Positions 1 through 11,014 of a DNA stretch of 64,000 nt are shown here, piece after piece. The stretch lies in the NCBI GenBank assembly GCA_034189865.1, contig JAXHTV010000003.1, forward strand, positions 1 to 64,000, written 5' to 3'. Position numbers and translations under genes: made by a program. Origin of the DNA: Pseudomonadota bacterium (GTDB lineage: Bacteria > Pseudomonadota > Gammaproteobacteria > UBA5335). The stretch's first letter is position 1, and the number at the start of each line of letters is the position of its first letter. Below the pieces are notes generated by a model. That model saw only the letters and a list, made by a program, of their open reading frames with translations, was not told the DNA's origin and made no database searches.

Positions 1-2
1 GT

Positions 3-296
3 ACCGGCACGGATGTGGCCATGGAAAGCGCCGGGGTCACGCTGGTGAAGGGCGATCTGACCGGGATCGTCCGCGCCCGGCGGCTGTCCCAGGCGACGCT
101 GCGCAACATTCGCCAGAATCTTTTCTTCGCTTTCGTTTATAACAGCCTGGGCGTTCCCATCGCGGCCGGCCTGTTGTACCCGTTTTTCGGCTTGTTGCTC
201 TCGCCCATGCTCGCGGCCGCGGCGATGAGCCTCTCTTCGGTCTCCGTTATCGCGAACGCGTTGCGGCTCAACCGGGTCGAGTTATCGTTCTCATGA
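3..296 (+). CDS. copA: CopA-type Cu+ P-type ATPase, C-terminal end (5' truncated by window)
   Basis: The frame is already open at the window edge, so only the last 97 or so residues are visible. They begin with [14 protein letters not shown], the end of the phosphorylation domain just after the GDGIND loop. Two closing membrane helices follow, with [13 protein letters not shown] and [18 protein letters not shown]. The YN pair in the first and the M-x-x-SS in the second are the Cu+-site signatures of PIB-1 ATPases. Such pumps export cytosolic Cu+ across the inner membrane. The gene is convergent with the RND efflux operon, whose last stop is 17 bases away. The family is secure; the N-terminal metal-binding domains cannot be seen. 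Confidence 0.9.
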   Translation, partial: TGTDVAMESAGVTLVKGDLTGIVRARRLSQATLRNIRQNLFFAFVYNSLGVPIAAGLLYPFFGLLLSPMLAAAAMSLSSVSVIANALRLNRVELSFS

Positions 297-312
297 GGGT
301 GATGACCTTGGG

Positions 313-3447
<3,135 letters not shown>

Positions 3448-4731
3448 TCAGTGCTCGTGTGATGCGCCGGACTTTTCAATGTCCGCCTTGATCAGGTAGC
3501 TGTTACCCACGACGTATTCCGTGCCGGGCTTCAGGCCGGATAGGACTTCGCTCATGTGCGCATCCCGGCGACCCAGCTCGACCATACGAACCTCATAGGT
3601 ATCGCCAAACTTGGCAAACACCACGGTGAAATCACGGAAACGTTGCAGCGCGCGGTTGTCGACAATCAGTTCCGCGGGCGCATCGGAGACAACGACCTCC
3701 GCTTCCAGCCACTGCCCCGTGGGCCATATTCTCTGAGTGTTGTCCAGCGTCACGCGGGCAATGGTGGCCGGGCCGGGACGGCCGATGGGGGAACGGTAGG
3801 TGATGGTTGACTCGGTCACGGCACCGCCCGCCTGAAGGCGTACCTGTTGACCGACACGAATCCGATCCGCCTGCTCTGGAAACACCGCCAAATCGGCCCA
3901 AACGGTGGAAAGATCGGTGACCGTCATCAGGGTTTGGTCGCCGGCGATCTCGCCCGGGTTGGCCATACGGTCGGTAACTTCGCCGGCGATAGGCGATTCC
4001 AGCGTGTAGTTGCGCAGGCTGGCATCGGCCTCGATGGTCAGCAAGCGCTCGCCGACTTTCACCGAATCTCCGACCTGCTTATGCACCGATCGAACCACTC
4101 CGGGAAATCTCGCCCGCACCGGGTGAACCTGAGTGGTGACGGGGACCACACGACCGTAAAGCCGGACCGTCTCCCGTATCGAACCCGATTGTGCCGACGC
4201 TGTGGTAATACCGGCTTGCTCGGCGATCCGTTGTGGAATCGTAACCCGACCTTCGTGACTGGCGTAGGCCCAATGGTAATGCTCACCGCCGGCTCGCGCG
4301 TGAACCGTGACGTCGAACGAATGCGGTTCTGAGACCTCACCCTCGCCACGCAGGTAATTGCCTTCCGGTAGAAAGGTATAGCGGTCGATCTGGCCGCCGA
4401 GCCGCGCGAGTTCGACGGTGAGATCGACCGTTGTGGGATCGATCGGTTTTCCGTCCCGATACGGATAGACCCGAAATTCCGCCGGCACGCCACGCTCGTA
4501 GACCGTTATTTCCAGGGTCAGACCGTGACCGATCAGAAGTCTTCCACCGTGGGGGCCCTCGGGATTTTCCGCATGGTCATGGTGATCATGATCCTGGGGA
4601 GCGGCGTGGGAGGTCGTCGCCGCCGGGCTTTTGTGGGCATGATCCTCCGCGGCGCGTCCAGTGGACCAAGCGAGGCTGGAAATCACCAGAATCAGCGGGA
4701 ACAAGCAGCTTCGTTGTGGCTTCACGATCAT
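3448..4731 (-). CDS. czcB: CzcB/CusB-type periplasmic adaptor of metal RND pump
   Basis: 427 residues. It starts with a signal peptide (LFPLILVISSLAWSTGRAAE) followed by a His/Asp-rich stretch (HAHKS...DHDHHDHAENPEG, about residues 31-60) that could bind metal in the periplasm. Then come a beta-barrel/lipoyl-type membrane-fusion fold (TQVHPVRARFPGVVRSVHKQ, VGERLLTIEAD, ESPIAGEVTDR) and a C-terminal HEH tail. The protein links the inner-membrane pump to the outer-membrane channel. Its start codon overlaps the stop of the upstream czcC-like gene by four bases (ATGA), which implies translational coupling. Family clear; cusB versus czcB naming rests on the pump partner. Confidence 0.9.
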   Translation of the reverse strand: MIVKPQRSCLFPLILVISSLAWSTGRAAEDHAHKSPAATTSHAAPQDHDHHDHAENPEGPHGGRLLIGHGLTLEITVYERGVPAEFRVYPYRDGKPIDPTTVDLTVELARLGGQIDRYTFLPEGNYLRGEGEVSEPHSFDVTVHARAGGEHYHWAYASHEGRVTIPQRIAEQAGITTASAQSGSIRETVRLYGRVVPVTTQVHPVRARFPGVVRSVHKQVGDSVKVGERLLTIEADASLRNYTLESPIAGEVTDRMANPGEIAGDQTLMTVTDLSTVWADLAVFPEQADRIRVGQQVRLQAGGAVTESTITYRSPIGRPGPATIARVTLDNTQRIWPTGQWLEAEVVVSDAPAELIVDNRALQRFRDFTVVFAKFGDTYEVRMVELGRRDAHMSEVLSGLKPGTEYVVGNSYLIKADIEKSGASHEH

Positions 4732-6017
4732 GATGAAGGCTCCTCACGAGCACTGAAGAGCGTCGGTTCCAGTGGCATACCGGCGAGGCGTTCGAGCTCG
4801 ATACGGTTAATGTGAGCCGTTTCGGCTGCATCGATCAGAGATCGACGGGCATTCAGCAGCTCTCGTTGGGCCGCGGCGAATTCCTGGTAGCCATAGCGGC
4901 CACTTTCGTAGGCACGGCGCGTGTCGTTCAAAGCCGCCGTCAGCTGCGGGATGATTTCACCATGCAACACTTCGACGGCCGTCAGTGCGTGGATTCGCTC
5001 TTGATAAATGGAATACAGGCCTGATCGGATCTCGAGGATAGCGGCTTGACGGTCGTGTTCCGTCAACCGATAGCGGGCATCGGCCGCCATAATTTCGCCT
5101 TGCGAACGGGAGGCTGAAAACAAGGGCAGGCTGGCACCGAAGACCAAAGCCGTATCTTCGGTACCTTCTAAGCGCCGAAGACCGCCCGAAAACTCCACGC
5201 CTCCGCGGGATTGAGCTTCCGCGAGGCGCAGCTCAGCGTTGCGCATTCGTCGTCGTCGGTCGAACCGGGCGATGTCCGGATTGGCCTCGATGGTGGCCAT
5301 CAGTCGATCCATATCGCCTGGCTCGCCCACCGCCAGCAAATCGCCCGTTGCCCGGTTAAAATTTGGACGGGATTCGCCCCACAAGCTGGCCAAGCGTACC
5401 CGGGCCGCACCAAGCTCATGTGCCGCGTGTTCGGCATCGAGCTCGGCTTGGGCCAGGGCCGCGCGGGCTCGCGCCCGCTCGGCCTGGGGCGATTGCCCCG
5501 CACGAACCCGTCGCTCCACCGATTCCAGCGTTCGCCGGCTAAGAGCGGTGGCCTCGGTCGCCAATGCCAATCGCTCCTGATCAGCGCGAACATGTACAAA
5601 TCGGCGGGCAACCGTGGCCAGTAGATCCAGTTGCACCGACTGCTGCTCCGTTTCAAGCAAATCTTGTCGGCTACCCGCGACAGACACCCGTGCGGTTTGC
5701 TGGCCACCCAATTCCACCACGTGTGAAAGCGCTAGGGTCAACTCGGCCTGCTCGGTACCTTCCAGCGTGCCGGTACCAGCCACGTTTTCAATACCCACCC
5801 GGAGTTTGAGTGGTGGCCGAAGCCCTGCGGTTTTGTGTTCCGCAAGCAGTTCCTCTCGGCGAACACGGAACGTTTTCAACGCCGGGTTGTTCTCCAGGGT
5901 GGCGTGCATTGCCGCAGCAAGCGTCAACGGTGCGCCCGCGTGACGGTCGTCGGCCGCCGCCAGAATCGACCACCCGAGGGCGGACAAGGCGGCGACTATC
6001 AATAGTATTCGGGTCAT
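4728..6017 (-). CDS. czcC: CzcC/TolC-family outer-membrane efflux protein
   Basis: 429 residues from the start MTRILLIVAALSALG. That ATG is preceded by GGAGG with five bases between, so I prefer it to an upstream ATG at 6029. It has a signal peptide ending near AAADD and two long alpha-helical coiled halves typical of outer-membrane efflux proteins, including ERVRAGQSPQAERARARAAL-type and ESGRYGYQEFAAAQRELL segments. It would form the outer-membrane exit duct of the RND pump. It is the first gene of the czcCBA order, and a perfect dyad (6061-6077) lies upstream in the presumed promoter region. Confidence 0.88.
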   Translation of the reverse strand: MTRILLIVAALSALGWSILAAADDRHAGAPLTLAAAMHATLENNPALKTFRVRREELLAEHKTAGLRPPLKLRVGIENVAGTGTLEGTEQAELTLALSHVVELGGQQTARVSVAGSRQDLLETEQQSVQLDLLATVARRFVHVRADQERLALATEATALSRRTLESVERRVRAGQSPQAERARARAALAQAELDAEHAAHELGAARVRLASLWGESRPNFNRATGDLLAVGEPGDMDRLMATIEANPDIARFDRRRRMRNAELRLAEAQSRGGVEFSGGLRRLEGTEDTALVFGASLPLFSASRSQGEIMAADARYRLTEHDRQAAILEIRSGLYSIYQERIHALTAVEVLHGEIIPQLTAALNDTRRAYESGRYGYQEFAAAQRELLNARRSLIDAAETAHINRIELERLAGMPLEPTLFSAREEPSS

Positions 6018-6060
6018 GAACCCCTCCATTCCTGAATCGTGCTGACGCGCGCGCGGGGCG

Positions 6061-6077
6061 CCGTATTCTCAATACGG
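6061..6077. promoter_or_regulatory. perfect inverted repeat upstream of the czcCBA operon
   Basis: CCGTATT-CTC-AATACGG, seven-base perfect arms around three bases, lies 44 bases upstream of the czcC start. It could be an operator for a local metal regulator or a 5' mRNA hairpin. It does not match the operator of a known family that I can name. The rest of 6018-6263 shows no gene. Confidence 0.35.
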
Positions 6078-6263
6078 TCGGTTCGATTGAAAAGCGCGAA
6101 GATCTCAGATTGACCCGCGTCGCCGTAGGACCGCTCAAGGCCGTTTCCGTCGTCATTGATTTCGTTTCTACGGGCGATGACGATGCCACACGTTCCGTAC
6201 GCGAACTCGAAGAGCGACGGAACTCAAACGGTCAGAGTGATCGGAGGCTCAATCCGACGATGA

Positions 6264-6635
6264 TCAGAAGGCAGGGGGGGCCCGGAGGGGAGGGCGTTGT
6301 GTCCAAGCGGAACGAAAGGGAGGCGGCCGCGCGTCTACCACTCGGACGACACGGCGAATCGTCAATAGGAACAGGACGAATATCAGCACCGGGAGCAGGG
6401 CATGATACTTCTCACTGGCTTTGGACATCACCGGGATGGGAAGATCGACGTCCGGATCGGAATGGCCTTTTTGGTCATGGTGGTGATCGGCGTGGCCTCC
6501 AAGCATGTCCATATGTGCCGGCACGGACATGCCAGGCTCCGGCGCACTGCATACATGCACGTGCACGCCGACCACACGTGTCATCACCAACGCGATGATC
6601 GCGACCCATAACCCTGTTTGGCGAAACCGATGCAT
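6264..6635 (-). CDS. small His-rich membrane protein of metal-resistance region
   Basis: 123 residues from MHRFRQTGLWVAIIALVM; a longer frame reaches 6731 but adds no recognisable sequence. A signal anchor or signal peptide is followed by a short His/Met/Asp stretch (MDMLGGHADHHHDQKGHSD), then one more hydrophobic helix (YHALLPVLIFVLFLLTI) and a basic, proline-rich tail (PPLRAPPAF). Small proteins of this build, ending in a PPLR-type tail, are common beside czc/cus operons, but I know no assigned role. Periplasmic metal binding is an inference from the His cluster. It is transcribed toward czcCBA, with 246 bases between. Confidence 0.6.
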   Translation of the reverse strand: MHRFRQTGLWVAIIALVMTRVVGVHVHVCSAPEPGMSVPAHMDMLGGHADHHHDQKGHSDPDVDLPIPVMSKASEKYHALLPVLIFVLFLLTIRRVVRVVDARPPPFRSAWTQRPPLRAPPAF

Positions 6636-6738
6636 CGTCTGATGATAGTACCCGTGTTCCAAACCCGTCCAGGTTTTTACGCCCATTGCACCCGTCAATG
6701 GGCACGGACCGGGCAGCAGGTCATCGCGCAATGGTTGA

Positions 6739-7140
6739 TTAGGTCAACCGCTCAAGCCACTCCAGCATTTGTTCCGGGTTGTCGAATATCGGTTGGGATT
6801 TTTCCCCCGCAGCCATGATCTGATCCAGCTTGTCCTGTTGGGCGACAAGGCAGGCCTGTGCGTGGCGCGCGCGCCGTTTTTTGTTGTCTAGTTCTCGGTA
6901 CATCCAAGCCCACGATACCGGTCCGCTGGCCAGCGTCGCCAAGACAGAGCGGATTTCGTCCAGGTTGTATCCCACAGATTGGGCATAACGAATCAAACGG
7001 ATTCGGGTGACGTCCGCCGGACTGAACAGCCGATATTGGTTATCTGGATGGCGCTGGGGGTTAAGTAATCCGATGCGTGCGTAGTAGCGCACAACATGTG
7101 GGGGGACCCCGGCGCGTTTGGCAATTTCGTTAACGACCAT
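6739..7140 (-). CDS. MerR-family transcriptional regulator
   Basis: 133 residues from MVVNEIAKRAGV. AGGAG lies eight bases before this ATG, so the longer frame to 7383 is rejected. Residues 1-70 are a winged-helix MerR domain (EIAKRAGVPPHVVRYYARIGLL, NQYRLFSPADVTRI), followed by a dimerisation helix (ELDNKKRRARHAQACLVAQQDKL). Only one cysteine is present, and the paired C-terminal cysteines of CueR, ZntR or PbrR are missing. The signal it senses is therefore open. Its place between two small envelope proteins in a metal cluster suggests metal or envelope sensing. It may act on the adjacent czc or CDF genes. Confidence 0.82.
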   Translation of the reverse strand: MVVNEIAKRAGVPPHVVRYYARIGLLNPQRHPDNQYRLFSPADVTRIRLIRYAQSVGYNLDEIRSVLATLASGPVSWAWMYRELDNKKRRARHAQACLVAQQDKLDQIMAAGEKSQPIFDNPEQMLEWLERLT

Positions 7141-7150
7141 ACGCTTGCTC

Positions 7151-7177
7151 CTTTGTTTATACCGAAAGTCAACAAAG
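7151..7177. promoter_or_regulatory. inverted repeat just upstream of the merR-like gene
   Basis: CTTTGTT and AACAAAG form seven-base arms around 13 bases. On the minus strand the downstream arm ends directly before the AGGAG ribosome binding site of the MerR gene. It could be an autoregulatory operator or a hairpin that limits translation. I could not fit a MerR-type promoter with a 19-20 base spacer to it. Confidence 0.35.
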
Positions 7178-7186
7178 AAGCGAAAC

Positions 7187-7612
7187 TCACAAACGGATAC
7201 GCGCACTCTCGAGGTAGACGGGTGGTCCTGATGGTGTGCGCGAATCGAGATGGTCTCGCGGAATTCGCGCGATCCCGTCGGGGTTGATCGCGAATGCTGC
7301 AAGTAACAGGATTGTTTTGTCCAGGGGCATCGGCGGGGATAAGTCCCTTTTATCCGGTGCCTGTGCGATGCTGGCGGTGTCACAGCTCATGGATCGATCG
7401 ACCAGGGCGACGATACAGTTATCCGTCGGTGGGCTTGGCTGCGTCTCAGCTAGGCTATGGTCGGAATGACCGATTGTTTGGCAGTGGGGGGCGCGTTGTG
7501 TTTGATCGACATGGGCGCAGGCGACCGTCAGCGGACCGTAGAACAACACGCACAGGAGTATCCATGAACAGAGCCATTGGTGCGAGACGATGCAGAGTCT
7601 GATCGCGTGCAT
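7187..7612 (-). CDS. small secreted Cys/His-containing protein of metal-resistance region
   Basis: 141 residues. The N terminus is hydrophobic (WLCSWILLCVLFYGPLTVACAH), a likely signal peptide. The mature part has scattered cysteines and histidines (HCQTIGHSDHS, NCIVALVDRSMSCD). The C terminus PPVYLESARIRL resembles the PPxYL-x-x-R-x-R-I tails of small DUF2946-like proteins in metal-resistance loci. It lies 46 bases ahead of the merR-like gene on the same strand. No strong ribosome binding site is visible, so the start is tentative. Function unknown; a periplasmic metal-binding role is an inference. Confidence 0.5.
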   Translation of the reverse strand: MHAIRLCIVSHQWLCSWILLCVLFYGPLTVACAHVDQTQRAPHCQTIGHSDHSLAETQPSPPTDNCIVALVDRSMSCDTASIAQAPDKRDLSPPMPLDKTILLLAAFAINPDGIARIPRDHLDSRTPSGPPVYLESARIRL

Positions 7613-7688
7613 GCAAGAATTCTAGTTCAAGACGAACGCTGTGGGAAACACAGACGACAGAATCCCAAAACTTGCGACAGGCCTAGAA

Positions 7689-8552
7689 ATGAGTTCGTCT
7701 GAGCAGCCTACTTCTGAGGACACCGATGCATCGAAATCCGCCCAATATGTGAGCAGGTTCTCGGTGCCGAAGATGGACTGTCCATCGGAAGAGCGCATGA
7801 TCCGTCTGGCGCTTGAGACGATCGCGGGATGGCATGGAATCCACTGCGACCTGGATAAACGGACGGTGGATGTTTTCCATGACGGACCCATCGCCCCCAT
7901 CACTGAGCGGCTCGCCGGATTAGGCCTTGGCGCCGTGCTCACAGAAACTCGTGAAACCCAAACCGATGATTTAACCCGCCTACGTGCTACCACAAAGGAT
8001 GACGCGGCTGAAGCCCGGACGCTGCGGATACTGCTGGTTATTAACGGGGCGATGTTCGGGCTTGAGCTGATCGCAGGCTTGCTCGCCCAATCTGCCGGAT
8101 TGATCGCGGACTCGCTGGATATGTTCGCCGATGCGGCGGTATACGGTGTTGCCCTGGGTGCCGTTGGACGAGGCGGAGCGGCCAAGGTGAGAGCGGCGCG
8201 GGTGGCCGGGATTTTGCAGTTAACGATGGCTATCGGACTGCTCTTCGAGGTGGGTCGACGGGTTCTATTCGGGAGTGACCCTTTATCGGCGCTGATGATC
8301 TTGATCGGCTTGCTGGCCTTGTCGGCCAATGTGCTTTGTTTGATGCTGATTCATCGTTACCGCGACGGTGGTGTGCACATGAAAGCGAGCTGGATATTCT
8401 CGGCCAACGATGTTCTTGCCAATATCGGTGTGATCGTTGCCGGCCTGCTGGTTTGCTACAGCGGGTCGCGCTATCCTGATTTGATCATCGGGACGCTCAT
8501 CGGGTTGGTCGTCTTGCTCGGCGCCTTTCGTATTATGCGATTGAAGAGCTAA
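7689..8552 (+). CDS. cation diffusion facilitator with N-terminal metal-binding-like domain
   Basis: 287 residues from MSSSEQPTSED; an in-frame GTG at 7641 would add 16 residues. About residues 20-90 form a ferredoxin-like domain with FSVPKMDCPSEERM, in which MDC replaces the usual MxCxxC. Six membrane helices follow, and helix 2 carries DSLDMFADAAVYGVAL, the acidic pair of the CDF transport site. Helix 5 has SANDVLANIGV. The C-terminal cytoplasmic domain of classical CDF proteins is missing, and a sensor-like domain at the N terminus takes its place. It probably exports a divalent cation by proton antiport. It is divergent from the small gene at 7612. Confidence 0.85.
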   Translation: MSSSEQPTSEDTDASKSAQYVSRFSVPKMDCPSEERMIRLALETIAGWHGIHCDLDKRTVDVFHDGPIAPITERLAGLGLGAVLTETRETQTDDLTRLRATTKDDAAEARTLRILLVINGAMFGLELIAGLLAQSAGLIADSLDMFADAAVYGVALGAVGRGGAAKVRAARVAGILQLTMAIGLLFEVGRRVLFGSDPLSALMILIGLLALSANVLCLMLIHRYRDGGVHMKASWIFSANDVLANIGVIVAGLLVCYSGSRYPDLIIGTLIGLVVLLGAFRIMRLKS

Positions 8553-8600
8553 TGCGCACCGCCGGTGGTAGCCAGCGAACGGAAGAAGAGGTGGTAGAGC

Positions 8601-8987
8601 ATGGAAGATCAGCAAAAATATCGCTTGCTACGGGTGGTGATGGTTATCGTGGGTTTGGCTTTACTGGTCGCTACGCCCATCGGCTTGGAATTGTGGCCGG
8701 CTGGCTTTCGATGGATGACGCCCGCACCGCATCCCGCCTACGAGCATATGATTTGGGCCATGTTTGCCGCCAATGGGATTGCGCTGTTGATGGCGGTGCG
8801 TGATCCGCGCCGGGATCGGATCATTATTGACTTCACGATTATTTCAATGACCTTGCATGGTTTGGTGATGGCCTATGATGCAATCGCCGTGGGTGAACCC
8901 ATGCACCTATTGGGCGACGTCCCGGCGCTGCTGGCATTGGCTGCTTTATTCTTTTGGCTGCGGCCCAAACGCGTTGAGGCCGTATGA
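8601..8987 (+). CDS. small four-helix membrane protein (DUF6632-like)
   Basis: 128 residues with four predicted membrane helices (VVMVIVGLALLVATPIG, MIWAMFAANGIALLMAV, FTIISMTLHGLVMAYDAI, LLGDVPALLALAALFFWL). A GAAGAGG-type ribosome binding site precedes the ATG. The pattern resembles the DUF6632 family of unknown function. It follows the CDF gene by 48 bases on the same strand and may share its mRNA. No catalytic or metal-binding motif is evident apart from a few histidines. Confidence 0.7.
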   Translation: MEDQQKYRLLRVVMVIVGLALLVATPIGLELWPAGFRWMTPAPHPAYEHMIWAMFAANGIALLMAVRDPRRDRIIIDFTIISMTLHGLVMAYDAIAVGEPMHLLGDVPALLALAALFFWLRPKRVEAV

Positions 8988-9068
8988 CAGACATAGCGAT
9001 TGGTGGTTGAAGCGGGTAGGCTTATCACACGGGAACCTGAATCCATCGGCGGAAGGTCAGTGGTCAGG

Positions 9069-9087
9069 CGTCATCGACCCGATGACG
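9069..9087. other. perfect 8-bp inverted repeat, hairpin or operator
   Basis: CGTCATCG-ACC-CGATGACG lies between the DUF6632-like gene and the DUF4157 gene, 52 bases before the latter. There is no T-run after it, so a simple terminator is unlikely. It may be an operator for the DUF4157 gene or an mRNA hairpin. Confidence 0.35.
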
Positions 9088-9138
9088 GTGGCTGGGTGAG
9101 GCCGTGGCTGGCGACGCGATGGCAGAATCTCCACGGAG

Positions 9139-10461
9139 ATGACAGCGGTGCATGCGAAAACTAAAGCGGCCAACGTGACGTGCCCGATTAATTCGCCCGT
9201 ACGGCGCAACGCTGTGATTCCCACGTCGCAGCATGCCGGGCAACGTCGCGCTGTGAGACAGATTCTCGGCCACGCGGAAATCCAGCCTAAGTTGGTCGTC
9301 GGTGCGCCGGACGACAAGTACGAACGGGAGGCCGATCGCATGGCCGATGCGGTGATGCGAATGCCAGCACCCGCACCACACTCACAAAACGCCGCGCCGT
9401 GCCCATCCTGTGAAGCGCAGCATCAAGAGCTTGAACAGGTTCAAACAGCACTATCTCAGAGCGGACCGAACAGCCGGGATGTGCAGGGATCTTTTGCCGC
9501 CGACGCGGGCATCGAGACCACCATTCGATCCATCCGCGGCGGCGGACAGCCATTGCCGTCGGAATTGCGGCGTTTTTACGAGCCTCGTTTCGGCTACCGT
9601 TTCGACCATGTGCGATTGCACACCGGTGATCAGGCCGCCCGGACTTCCCAGGCCATCCATGCCCGCGCCTTTACTTTGGGCCCGGATATCGTGTTCGGGC
9701 CCGGACAATTCGCGCCGCAAACCGCTTCCGGTCGTCACTTGCTGGCTCATGAGCTGACCCACGTCATCCAGCAGGGGCCTATTGGACGAGATATTCAACG
9801 CCAGGACGAGCCGAACCTATCCCAATCTCTACCGTCGCCGGACTTCGATCTGAGTTGGCAGCCCCCACCTGTCACCTTCGGCGGCCTGGATCTTAGCCTC
9901 GATCTCAGTCTGGGGACGCTAGACCCCACCGGAGAGCTGGCCATCTATAACTGGTTGTTGATGGATCCGGATCTGTTCGAACTGATGTTGACGGGCAACA
10001 TCCCAAGTGCCCGCTACAATTTGTTCAGCCTCACGCCCTGGGCCGACACGCTGCTGGATCCCACGCCCTGGTGGCTGCTCATGCCGCCACCCAGTGCAGA
10101 GGAAGAATCGGCGCCCAGTGTGCCGGGCGGTGCCACCTTGTTCTCCGCCGGCCCGGCCCGTTTCCGGGTGTTGTTTGAGCAGCCCAGCATTCCGGAACCG
10201 GAAAGTTTACAGCGCATCAATGCCATCCTGAATCCGCCGAGCGGTCTGGATACCGGCGGCATGATCAAAGGATTGATTACGGCGTTTCTGACCACCACGC
10301 CGCCCGGTAAACAGATACTCCGGGGCATCACCGGCGCACTGGGTTCGAGCGAAGAATCCTCCGGCGGCGCCAGCTTCCACATCGATCTGAATTTACTGCC
10401 AACGCCGATATTGCAGGGTGAGCCACCCGCATTTCAATTGATGTTCGAGATCCGGCATTGA
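9139..10461 (+). CDS. DUF4157 protein with HELTH metalloprotease-like motif
   Basis: 440 residues. Residues about 48-75 (IQPKLVVGAPDDKYEREADR) are the usual leader of DUF4157 proteins. Residues about 135-215 are the DUF4157 domain itself (LRRFYEPRFGYRFDHVRLHT, then HARAFTLGPDIVFGPGQF), ending in LLAHELTHVIQQ, with a zinc-type HExxH at 204-208. The last 220 residues, rich in Leu, Pro and Asp (LDLSLDLSLGTLDP), match no family I recognise. DUF4157 is often the N-terminal part of cargo or toxin proteins carried by extracellular contractile injection systems, but no such apparatus is in this window. No signal peptide is seen. A GTG at 9148 is an alternative start. It is followed by hsp20 and lon. 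Confidence 0.8.
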   Translation: MTAVHAKTKAANVTCPINSPVRRNAVIPTSQHAGQRRAVRQILGHAEIQPKLVVGAPDDKYEREADRMADAVMRMPAPAPHSQNAAPCPSCEAQHQELEQVQTALSQSGPNSRDVQGSFAADAGIETTIRSIRGGGQPLPSELRRFYEPRFGYRFDHVRLHTGDQAARTSQAIHARAFTLGPDIVFGPGQFAPQTASGRHLLAHELTHVIQQGPIGRDIQRQDEPNLSQSLPSPDFDLSWQPPPVTFGGLDLSLDLSLGTLDPTGELAIYNWLLMDPDLFELMLTGNIPSARYNLFSLTPWADTLLDPTPWWLLMPPPSAEEESAPSVPGGATLFSAGPARFRVLFEQPSIPEPESLQRINAILNPPSGLDTGGMIKGLITAFLTTTPPGKQILRGITGALGSSEESSGGASFHIDLNLLPTPILQGEPPAFQLMFEIRH

Positions 10462-10598
10462 TTAATGATTTCCAGACTTGGAATCGTCGCCGAGTGCATT
10501 GATAAGGGGCACCGTCGGCCCCACTATTGAGTTCATCAACGATCGGCCATCTGAAACAGATCGGCGATCTCATCTCACCATCGCTTCGGGGATTGTTC

Positions 10599-11009
10599 AT
10601 GTCGACACGCGACCTGGAAGAGCTCATGTGGGCTCGCGCCCTGGAAATGATCGGCCGTGCCGAGCGTTTGCAGCGGCAGTTCTTTCAACCCGGACGCGCG
10701 GGCGCCGTAAGGGCGGTTTGGGAACCCCCCGTAGACGTCTACGAGTCCCATGACACGATACGGATACTGGTCGCGTTGCCGGGGGTTGCGCCGTCGGAGG
10801 TGGTGGTCACCGTCGAAGACGGGGCCGTGACGATTTCGGGCGAACGCCGCTTGCCATCCGGCGTGCGCTCCGCCGGAACCGCCATCCACCGATTGGAGAT
10901 CCCGCACGGTCGGTTCGAGCGCCGGTTGCCGCTTCCGACCAGACCACTCGAAGTCGTGGGGAGTGAGTTAGCCAACGGCTGCCTGGAAATTCTATTACGC
11001 AAGATATAA
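10599..11009 (+). CDS. Hsp20/alpha-crystallin family small heat-shock protein
   Basis: 136 residues from MSTRDLEELMWARALEMIG; an in-frame ATG at 10527 is possible. Residues about 45-135 form the alpha-crystallin domain: WEPPVDVYESHDTIRILVAL, PGVAPSEVVVTVEDGAVTI, SGER, and an end with the G-x-L pattern of the last strand (LANGCLEILLRKI). It would hold unfolding proteins in a refoldable state. The lon gene starts five bases after its stop, so both are almost certainly one operon. The DUF4157 gene lies 137 bases upstream. A weak sigma-32-like CTTGGAA-N13-CATTGAT pattern is present around 10475, but I do not rely on it. Confidence 0.92.
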   Translation: MSTRDLEELMWARALEMIGRAERLQRQFFQPGRAGAVRAVWEPPVDVYESHDTIRILVALPGVAPSEVVVTVEDGAVTISGERRLPSGVRSAGTAIHRLEIPHGRFERRLPLPTRPLEVVGSELANGCLEILLRKI

Positions 11010-11014
11010 ACGTC

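Noticed and set aside
9139-10461. extracellular contractile injection system locus
   Set aside because: Only the DUF4157 protein is present; there are no sheath, tube, baseplate or AAA+ loader genes in the window.
10475-10501. sigma-32-like promoter before hsp20-lon
   Set aside because: CTTGGAA-N13-CATTGAT matches the heat-shock consensus only loosely and would be expected by chance at this stringency.
10533-10545. TTGAGTTCATCAA upstream of hsp20, similar to an FNR/Anr box
   Set aside because: The spacer is three bases instead of four and the first half is TTGAG, so it does not fit the dimer geometry.
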